A stretch of 11,686 nt of DNA from Lachnospiraceae bacterium (GTDB lineage Bacteria > Bacillota > Clostridia > Lachnospirales > Lachnospiraceae), in NCBI GenBank assembly GCA_021200345.1, contig JAJQGR010000068.1, forward strand, positions 1 to 11,686. The letters run 5' to 3'. This document shows, one piece after another, positions 5,480-11,686 of this stretch. The notes below the pieces were generated by a model that saw only the letters and a program-made list of their open reading frames with translations, was not told the origin of the DNA and ran no database searches. A program made the position numbers and the translations under genes. Each line of letters begins with the position of its first letter. The stretch's first letter is position 1.

Positions 5480-7477
5480 CTATCTATTGCCTTCTCTCTG
5501 GAACTGGCTGGGAGTCATATGATAGATCTTTTTAAATAATCTGTTGAAATGCTCCACATTCTCATAACCTACGCTGGCCGCGATGCTCTCCACAGTCTGT
5601 CCGGACTCCTTTAACATGATCCGGGCTTTCTTCATCCTGGCCCGGCGCACCGCCTCCTGGAAGGTCATGCCGCTCTTGACCTTGATGTACTTGGACAGAT
5701 AGGGCTTGGTCAGATGGAACTGCTCCACCAGCACATCCAGGGTCACATCCTGATAATGCTGCTGGATATAATTCATGATCTCCACAATTCTCTCTTCCCT
5801 GCCCTCGGTGATGTTGGCGTCCTCCAGAAGCTTATTGGCAGCCACCACCAGGGCCGCGATGGAAGCGGAAATAATATCCTCGTTGATGCCCACGCCCCAG
5901 AAAGACTTGCCGTTGCAAAGCACCGCCACAAAGGCCGCCGCCCGGGAGGAGGAGCCTCTGGAAACCGCGTGCTCTTCATAGCTGGACAGCTCGTAGCTGA
6001 TACCAAAGTAAGCCTTGATGGCATTGCTGACCGCGTCCAGACGGCCATTGCCCAGCATATCCATCACCCTGGTCTCCTTTTCCTGACTGATGGTCACCTT
6101 GGCGCCAATGCCGTCCACCTGGCTGAAATGCACCTCCGGAACGTCAAAGATGGGCTTGTGGTTGATATAGGTATCCTCAAAAATCTGATAGATGTCTCCG
6201 GGCGTCAGCTCCTGATGGCGCCTGTCGGAAACGCCCTTGATCAGATACCCCACCTCTTCCTTCATGGCGTCGGGAAGAGAAATGCCGTAATTCTGCTTCA
6301 GGACGAAAGCCACGCCGCCCTTGCCGGACTGGCTGTTGATCCGAATCACGTCGGACTCGTACTCCCGGCCCACATCTGTGGGATCGATGGGAAGATATGG
6401 CACCGTCCAGCGCTTGCCGCTCTTTCCTTCCTCCCACCACTTCATGCCCTTGCTGATGGCATCCTGGTGAGAACCGGAGAAAGCGGTGAACACCAGATCT
6501 CCCGCGTAGGGACTGCGCTCACCGACCCGCATGCCTGTCAGCTGCTCATACTTATTTCGTATTTTATTAATATCGGAAAAATCCAGGCCGCTCTCCACGC
6601 CGTGAGTCACCATATTCATAGCGAGGGTCACGATATCCACATTGCCTGTGCGCTCCCCGTTTCCAAAAAGGGTTCCCTCCACCCGGTCCGCGCCGGCCAG
6701 TACGCCAAACTCCGCGTCCGAAATGCCGCTGCCGCGGTCATTATGAGGATGTACGCTCAGCACCACGGAATCCCTGTATTTCAGATGCTTGTGAATATAC
6801 TCAATCTGGCTGGCGAACACATGGGGCATGGCAATCTGTACAGTAGTGGGGATATTGATAATCACCTTCCAGTCCGGAGTGGGCTGCCACACATCCAGCA
6901 CCGCGTTGCAGACCTCCAGGGCGTAATCCACCTCTGTGCCGGGGAAGCTCTCCGGGCTGTACTCAAAGGTGAAATTTCCCTCCGTCTCATCCGCCAGTTC
7001 CTTCAACAGCTTCGCTCCGTCCACCGCGATCTGCAGAATCTCTTCTTTGCTTTTATGAAAGACCTGTTCCCGCTGTGCCACAGAAGTGGAGTTATACAGA
7101 TGCACCCCGGCCCTGGGGGCGCCCTTCACCGCGTCAAAGGTCTTGCGGATAATATGCTCTCTGGCCTGGGTCAGCACATTGATGGTCACATCCTCCGGAA
7201 TCATGTTATTTTCAATCAACGCTCTGACAAACTGGTATTCGGTGTCCGACGCGGCCGGAAAGCCCACCTCGATCTCCTTAAAGCCAATCTCCACCAGCAT
7301 CTTGAAAAATTCCAGCTTTTCCTGTAACCCCATGGGCTCCACCAGAGCCTGGTTGCCGTCCCGCAGATCCACGCTGCACCAGATGGGCGCTTTCTCTATG
7401 GTATCCTTACGCACCCAGTCGTATGTCACCTCCGGGGGCATAAAATAAGATCTTCCGTATTTCTCCTGTACGTTCAT
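5480..7477 (-). CDS. leuA: 2-isopropylmalate synthase fused to an AraC-type DNA-binding domain
   Basis: Residues 1 to about 550 form a complete 2-isopropylmalate synthase of the longer (yeast-like, type 2) class. The enzyme condenses acetyl-CoA with 2-ketoisovalerate as the first committed step of leucine synthesis. DLRDGNQ (37-43) carries the metal/substrate residues, HPHND (243-247) provides metal-binding histidines, and GNGERTGN (272-279) completes the TIM-barrel signature. Residues about 448-550 match the C-terminal leucine-binding allosteric domain. Normal proteins stop near here, at about 550-560. This one continues without interruption into about 105 residues (561-665) with the double helix-turn-helix of AraC regulators: first HTH about 579-600, second about 627-650, ending with FKKIYHMTPSQFQ. 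The start at 7477 has AGGAAGGA about 10 bases upstream and a promoter at 7523-7551. It could be a true bifunctional, DNA-binding enzyme or a fusion kept for allosteric reasons; the function of the HTH part is inference. Confidence 0.93.
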   Translation of the reverse strand: MNVQEKYGRSYFMPPEVTYDWVRKDTIEKAPIWCSVDLRDGNQALVEPMGLQEKLEFFKMLVEIGFKEIEVGFPAASDTEYQFVRALIENNMIPEDVTINVLTQAREHIIRKTFDAVKGAPRAGVHLYNSTSVAQREQVFHKSKEEILQIAVDGAKLLKELADETEGNFTFEYSPESFPGTEVDYALEVCNAVLDVWQPTPDWKVIINIPTTVQIAMPHVFASQIEYIHKHLKYRDSVVLSVHPHNDRGSGISDAEFGVLAGADRVEGTLFGNGERTGNVDIVTLAMNMVTHGVESGLDFSDINKIRNKYEQLTGMRVGERSPYAGDLVFTAFSGSHQDAISKGMKWWEEGKSGKRWTVPYLPIDPTDVGREYESDVIRINSQSGKGGVAFVLKQNYGISLPDAMKEEVGYLIKGVSDRRHQELTPGDIYQIFEDTYINHKPIFDVPEVHFSQVDGIGAKVTISQEKETRVMDMLGNGRLDAVSNAIKAYFGISYELSSYEEHAVSRGSSSRAAAFVAVLCNGKSFWGVGINEDIISASIAALVVAANKLLEDANITEGREERIVEIMNYIQQHYQDVTLDVLVEQFHLTKPYLSKYIKVKSGMTFQEAVRRARMKKARIMLKESGQTVESIAASVGYENVEHFNRLFKKIYHMTPSQFQREGNR

Positions 7478-7522
7478 TTCTCGTCATTCCTTCCTGATTC
7501 TCCGCCGCCTGCGTCACCTGAT

Positions 7523-7551
7523 ATTATCAGAGAATAAAAACTTTCTGTCGA
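7523..7551 (-). promoter_or_regulatory. leuA promoter (sigma-A type)
   Basis: Minus-strand TCGACA (7551-7546) and GATAAT (7528-7523) are separated by 17 bases, each matching consensus at five of six positions. The predicted leader is about 40 bases, so a T-box or long attenuator does not fit downstream of it. Confidence 0.65.
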
Positions 7552-7587
7552 TGATATCCTGCGGCGACATTTTTCACAAAAGCTATC

Positions 7588-7602
7588 CTAACACTGTCTT
7601 AG
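7588..7602. promoter_or_regulatory. Imperfect palindrome upstream of the leuA promoter
   Basis: CTAACACTGTCTTAG is a 15-base imperfect palindrome with one non-complementary pair around a central base. It lies about 36 bases upstream of the leuA -35 hexamer. The position suits an activator or repressor site. Which protein, if any, binds is unknown. Confidence 0.3.
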
Positions 7603-7626
7603 CGAGAGAACAAGGGGCATTTTTAA

Positions 7627-10332
7627 TCAATTTTCTTGATTTATTTTAATCTCCCGGTGCTTCCGGTCAGGTTTCCCCTTCTTTTTTCTCTCCACTGTCA
7701 TCGCCAGAACCAGAAGCACAAGCACTGCCAGGGATATGCCGGTTCCCGCTGTCAGTCCGGGCACCCGATATTTCATCTCAACAGTATTAAAGCCTTCGTC
7801 CAGAGGAATCGTCATCATGCAGTCCGCAAACAGCTCCGGCTCCACTTCCTCCCCGTTGACAGTGATGGTCCATCCCACATTGTAGGGAATGGAAAGATAC
7901 AGGTTCTCCCCGCTTTCTGCCCACACCTGAAACTTCGCGTATCCGTTTTCTATCAGAGAATCATCCGCCGCTCCGGAGGAAAGCTTCCCTGCCGCGTACG
8001 AGAGAGCGTCCAGATCCAGTGCGTAAAACTGCTCCTCCGTGATCCGGTTTTCCTCATATTTTATGACCACAGTGGCGGTCTGATCTCCATTGTCCGTAGG
8101 AATATAAAACACCGACGGGGACAGCCATCTGGCGTATGCGGTCTCGTAGGTATCATTCACATACAGCACCGCGTCCATGAAGGAGAGCCAGGGAAGATTT
8201 CCGTAAACCGCGTAATTTCCCTCCGGCAGATACAACGTATAGGTCTGACCGCTGTCCGACACCTCAGAAATCTCATATTCCAGCGGAATATATAATGAAA
8301 TCTCCTCTCCCAGCAGCTGGCTGTAGAGCAGATTCTGATAAGCAAAGGGATTGAGCGCGTCCCCATCCGCTTCCTCCAGGTCCGGATCCTCGCTGGCAGA
8401 ACAGGTAAAGGCCAGAGGCAGCGCGTAAGGATTGTAATATACGCTTTTCCCATTATATTCTCCCAGAGAATCCAAAAGCTCCAGCCCATTGATCTGCAGA
8501 TCCGTGAGCACATACTTCACTCCCAGAAGAGAATCTGCCGCCAGAATCGATGTGTTGACGATGCACATGTTTGCTCCGGAGGACATGTATCCCAGCCGTT
8601 CCAGCAGAGAAATCTGACGCCCGTCCGGATCCGAGGTATAGCCGGAAATGGACCAGTAATTATAGGCCACGGCCTCATTGTAATTGGCCGTCAGATGGGT
8701 CAGCTCCGAGACATTGTAAGTGGAAGTCTGGGAAATTCGATACTGTCCACTGTCGTATTCTTTCAGTTCCCCGATCTGCTCCTGTTCACTGACCGAATAA
8801 TCATGGTACTCCGAAGCGTTGCTGACAGAATAGGCATTCATCAGCAGATTGGCGTTGTACGTCAGCTCCACCGTCAGAGCGCCAAGCAGCAAAAAGACGG
8901 CAACAGGCTGCCATTTGAGACGCTCCCGGGGCTTCAGACACCACCCGGTCAGCGCCGCGGTTCCTATGATAAAGACGCAGCTGTAAATGATTCTTTTGGC
9001 TGCCCATAATGGATGAAAATAGGAGTAAACCAGCAAAACCGCGGAATACCCAAGGGCGATTTTTAATAAAAAAACGGCAGTTTTCCACCCTTTTGAGGGC
9101 TGTATCTGTATCTGAGAATAGAACTTTGCGGCGATGAAAATAATCAGAAAAATGGTAACGTAGGAATATCTGTACCAGAAGCTTTCCGCGTTTTTTAAAA
9201 GTGAAAAAAGGATAAACAGCGGCTGCCAGTAATAGATCAGCAAAGAGAAAAGTAAGACAATTCCGATTTTGATTTTTTCTGCGTAGCCGATGCGCCTGGA
9301 AAAGAAAAAGCCGATACATCCCAAAAGAGCAAAGGAACCGCAGTATAAGGACACATTCCCGGAGAAGCTGGTGGAGCCCACCGTGAAATTCTGGATGATA
9401 TTGAGGGGATTCGCGCTGAAAACATTCCGCAGCAAATACAAATCCAGCTGTCCCCGGCTACTGGAGCTTAAGGCCAACAAGGTGGGAAGAAACAGACAGG
9501 CGGAAAGGCCCACCCCGCCCAGCAGAGAGATCACGTAAAGAAAAGCGGTTTTCAGGGTGCCGCAAAGCACAGACGTCCTGCCGGCGTCCGCCTTTTTCGG
9601 CGCATCTGCCGGATCCGTCCCTGCTTTGCTCGATCCTCCGGGAAGATTCAGCAGCCACTCCAGGCAAAACCAGACCGCGGTAAACAGGCAGTTGATCCCC
9701 GCGCTGTACCAGCTAAACAGGATGGCCAGTCCGGTGGAAATGACCAGCAAAAAAGACTTTTTTTCATTGACCAGTCGATAAACGCCTAAAAGCATCAGGG
9801 GCAGCATATATACGCCGTCCAGCCACATGAGATTGCTGCTCTGGGCAAGGCTGTACTGCATCAGGCCGTAGCTCATGGCCAGGAAAGGCACAAAACAAGC
9901 TCTGAGCCGTCCCTGAAAACGCCTTTCCAGGAAAAAGGCCATGGTAAAGGCCGCGGCGGCCAGCTTTAACACCACTACACAGTCAAAAAAGCTGACCAGA
10001 TTGCTTTTATCAAAGAAAAGCAGCAAAAGATTAAAGGGGGAAGAAAGATAATAGGCAAAGACCGCAATGTTGGTTCCTCCCAGGGTCTTGCTGAAAGTAT
10101 AAGAAATACTATTCTCCCCGGACATGACGTCTTTCAGATAGGCAAACAGGTCAAGATACTGGATATTGGCGTCCTGAGAAGCCAGGGACTGATTGCCAAA
10201 GGGGCTGTAACCCTTTTGCCAGAACAGAAAAAGCAGCACCGCCGCCGTAAGGCAAAAAGAGAGCGTGCATAAAAGCAGCTCTCTTACATGAAGCTTTTGA
10301 TTCTCTGAAAATGTGAAATGTATCTTTTTCAT
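7627..10332 (-). CDS. YfhO-family multi-pass membrane protein (putative GT-C glycosyltransferase)
   Basis: This is a 901-residue integral membrane protein of the YfhO family. In Bacillus subtilis YfhO is thought to be the GT-C-type enzyme that transfers GlcNAc from a lipid carrier to lipoteichoic acid outside the cell; the acceptor here is unknown. After a short cytosolic start, the first membrane segment is at about 17-38. The first outer loop holds the family acidic motif around Asp54 (SQDANIQY), followed by FSKTLGG and FAYYLSSPFNLL, both typical of the family. Roughly a dozen hydrophobic segments follow up to about residue 500. Residues about 505-857 form a large, Tyr/Asp/Glu-rich extracytoplasmic domain ending in PYNVGW and VNGEEV, then PGL and a final membrane segment (about 861-880) with a basic tail. 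The ATG overlaps the prfC stop by one base (TAATG), indicating translational coupling. No csbB- or gtcA-like partner is in the window. Confidence 0.88.
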   Translation of the reverse strand: MKKIHFTFSENQKLHVRELLLCTLSFCLTAAVLLFLFWQKGYSPFGNQSLASQDANIQYLDLFAYLKDVMSGENSISYTFSKTLGGTNIAVFAYYLSSPFNLLLLFFDKSNLVSFFDCVVVLKLAAAAFTMAFFLERRFQGRLRACFVPFLAMSYGLMQYSLAQSSNLMWLDGVYMLPLMLLGVYRLVNEKKSFLLVISTGLAILFSWYSAGINCLFTAVWFCLEWLLNLPGGSSKAGTDPADAPKKADAGRTSVLCGTLKTAFLYVISLLGGVGLSACLFLPTLLALSSSSRGQLDLYLLRNVFSANPLNIIQNFTVGSTSFSGNVSLYCGSFALLGCIGFFFSRRIGYAEKIKIGIVLLFSLLIYYWQPLFILFSLLKNAESFWYRYSYVTIFLIIFIAAKFYSQIQIQPSKGWKTAVFLLKIALGYSAVLLVYSYFHPLWAAKRIIYSCVFIIGTAALTGWCLKPRERLKWQPVAVFLLLGALTVELTYNANLLMNAYSVSNASEYHDYSVSEQEQIGELKEYDSGQYRISQTSTYNVSELTHLTANYNEAVAYNYWSISGYTSDPDGRQISLLERLGYMSSGANMCIVNTSILAADSLLGVKYVLTDLQINGLELLDSLGEYNGKSVYYNPYALPLAFTCSASEDPDLEEADGDALNPFAYQNLLYSQLLGEEISLYIPLEYEISEVSDSGQTYTLYLPEGNYAVYGNLPWLSFMDAVLYVNDTYETAYARWLSPSVFYIPTDNGDQTATVVIKYEENRITEEQFYALDLDALSYAAGKLSSGAADDSLIENGYAKFQVWAESGENLYLSIPYNVGWTITVNGEEVEPELFADCMMTIPLDEGFNTVEMKYRVPGLTAGTGISLAVLVLLVLAMTVERKKKGKPDRKHREIKINQEN

Positions 10333-11686
10333 TACATGTCCGCCGTTCCAAACTCGCTCAGCTCAAGGCCTTTGTTCCTCTCCAGTGTCATCCCCACGCT
10401 CCAGGGGTTCACAAACAGCAGCAACGGATTGCCCTTCAAATCCTTCACCTTCTTCATATCCGAGGTTCCCGTCAGCTTCTCTAAATCCACATCCTTATTT
10501 ACCACCCAGCGAATGTGCTCGTAGGGCAAATTCTCCAGAATAATCTCCACGTTATATTCCTTTTCCAGGCGGAATTTCAGCACGTCAAACTGCAGCACGC
10601 CCACCACGCCGACGATGATCTCCTCCATACCAGTGTTAAACTCCTGGAAAATCTGGATGGCGCCCTCCTGGGCAATCTGGCTGATGCCCTTGATAAACTG
10701 CTTGCGCTTCATGGTGTCCACCTGGCGCACTCTGGCAAAATGCTCCGGGGCAAAGGTGGGGATGCCCTCGTAGCGGAACTCCTCTTTAGGCATACAGAGA
10801 GTATCTCCGATGGAAAAAATCCCCGGGTCAAACACGCCGATAATATCTCCGGCGTAGGCTTCTGTAAGAATGGTCCGGTCGTTGGCCATCAGCTGCTGGG
10901 GTTGGCTTAAACGCAGCACCTTGCCGCCCTGCACGTGGCGCACCTCCATGGAGGCGTCGAATTTGCCGGAGCAGATCCGCATGAAAGCGATTCTGTCCCT
11001 GTGGGCCTTGTTCATATTGGCCTGAATCTTAAACACAAAGGCGGAGAAGCCGTCTCTGTCCGGATCAATGACACCAATGTCCGATTTTCTCGATAACGGC
11101 GGGGTGGTCATCTGCAGAAAATGCTGCAAAAAATCCTCCACGCCGAAGTTGGTCAGGGCGGATCCGAAAAATACCGGCGTCAGCTTTCCCGCCTGGACCT
11201 GCTCTAAGTCAAACTCCGCGGCGGCGCCGTCCAAAAGCTCAATTTCCTCCAACAGCTTGTCCGCCGCTTCCTCTCCGATGGTCTGACGCAGGCTGTCCGT
11301 ATCCTCCACCGGCACGGTCTCCACTTCCCCCTCTTTCGTACCCTTTTCCGTGTGGGAGAACTTCATGATGTGCTTTTTGTCCCGGTCGTAAACACCCTGA
11401 AAGGCCTTGCCGGAGCCGATGGGCCAGTTGATGGGGCATGTTGCAATGCCCAGCTCTTTCTCGATATCATCCAGCAGGTCAAAGGTGTCGTTGGCGTCCC
11501 TGTCCATCTTATTGATAAAGGTAAAAATCGGAATACCCCGCATGCCGCAGACCTTGAACAGCTTCCGGGTCTGGGCCTCCACACCCTTGCTGCCGTCAAT
11601 AACCATGACCGCGGAATCCGCCGCCATCAGGGTGCGGTAGGTGTCCTCCGAGAAATCCTGGTGTCCCGGAGTATCCAGAATATTGA
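10332..11686 (-). CDS. prfC: Peptide chain release factor 3 (partial, N-terminus beyond the window)
   Basis: RF3 is a translational GTPase that recycles RF1 and RF2 from the ribosome after peptide release. About 450 residues are present. The frame remains open to the window edge, and the roughly 70 N-terminal residues with the P-loop are missing. The first visible residues include the G3 motif DTPGH, followed by DFSEDTYRTL and the AADSAVMVIDGSKGVE segment characteristic of RF3. The G4 motif NKMD follows. Domain II and the RF3 C-terminal domain are intact, ending in LLLFVNPWSVGMTLERN and a short tail. Apparent internal starts such as ATG 11627 are not real, because coding similarity continues upstream. 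The stop overlaps the start of the YfhO-family gene by one base, so the two share a transcript; no promoter is visible for the downstream gene. Confidence 0.96.
   Translation of the reverse strand, partial: NILDTPGHQDFSEDTYRTLMAADSAVMVIDGSKGVEAQTRKLFKVCGMRGIPIFTFINKMDRDANDTFDLLDDIEKELGIATCPINWPIGSGKAFQGVYDRDKKHIMKFSHTEKGTKEGEVETVPVEDTDSLRQTIGEEAADKLLEEIELLDGAAAEFDLEQVQAGKLTPVFFGSALTNFGVEDFLQHFLQMTTPPLSRKSDIGVIDPDRDGFSAFVFKIQANMNKAHRDRIAFMRICSGKFDASMEVRHVQGGKVLRLSQPQQLMANDRTILTEAYAGDIIGVFDPGIFSIGDTLCMPKEEFRYEGIPTFAPEHFARVRQVDTMKRKQFIKGISQIAQEGAIQIFQEFNTGMEEIIVGVVGVLQFDVLKFRLEKEYNVEIILENLPYEHIRWVVNKDVDLEKLTGTSDMKKVKDLKGNPLLLFVNPWSVGMTLERNKGLELSEFGTADM

Noticed and set aside
5714..7327. Long plus-strand open frame (537 codons) opposite leuA
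   Set aside because: It is antisense to a clearly recognised enzyme with intact motifs. The translation is His/Leu/Gly-rich with no recognisable family, as expected for a frame opposite codon-biased coding sequence.
7560..7626. Terminator after the YfhO-family gene
   Set aside because: Only a 4-base GCTA/TAGC stem followed by TTTT is visible on the minus strand, too weak to call.

Overview
The window looks like chromosome of a low-to-mid GC Firmicute, most likely a Lachnospiraceae-type clostridium. This rests on the protein styles (a cysteine/glycine-rich 'chorion class high-cysteine' small protein, an Rpn/PD-(D/E)XK transposase remnant with the GIERG/GMEQG tail common in that family, type III pantothenate kinase, YfhO membrane protein), on strong AGGAGG-like ribosome binding sites and on sigma-A type promoters. 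The species assignment is inference; no rRNA or tRNA is present.

Layout. Positions 1-333 are very AT-rich and hold no gene apart from a likely extended -10 promoter. Positions 348-915 carry a decayed Rpn-family nuclease/transposase gene: an N-terminal piece, a frame-shifted C-terminal piece with an internal stop, and a partly duplicated tail. Positions 1017-1268 encode an 83-residue protein with 14 cysteines and an internal repeat, closed by a hairpin. Positions 1410-1997 hold two small helical proteins of unknown function, the first with a dense methionine cluster. All of these are on the plus strand.

From 2014 to the end everything is on the minus strand, so transcription there runs from high to low coordinates. 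It consists of prfC (release factor 3, its start lying beyond the window), a YfhO-family multi-pass membrane protein overlapping the prfC stop by one base, a 2-isopropylmalate synthase fused to a C-terminal AraC-type DNA-binding domain, coaX and leuS. leuA, coaX and leuS each have their own recognisable promoter, and a terminator separates leuA from coaX.

How the genes fit together. leuA, coaX and leuS share a metabolic theme. 2-ketoisovalerate is the branch point between leucine (LeuA) and pantothenate. Pantothenate is the CoaX substrate on the way to CoA. LeuA uses acetyl-CoA, and leucine is the LeuRS substrate. The most notable item is the LeuA-AraC fusion, a biosynthetic enzyme with its own allosteric domain joined to a DNA-binding module. 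Neither leuA nor leuS has room for a T-box leader downstream of its predicted promoter, so control through the fused AraC domain is a reasonable but untested hypothesis.
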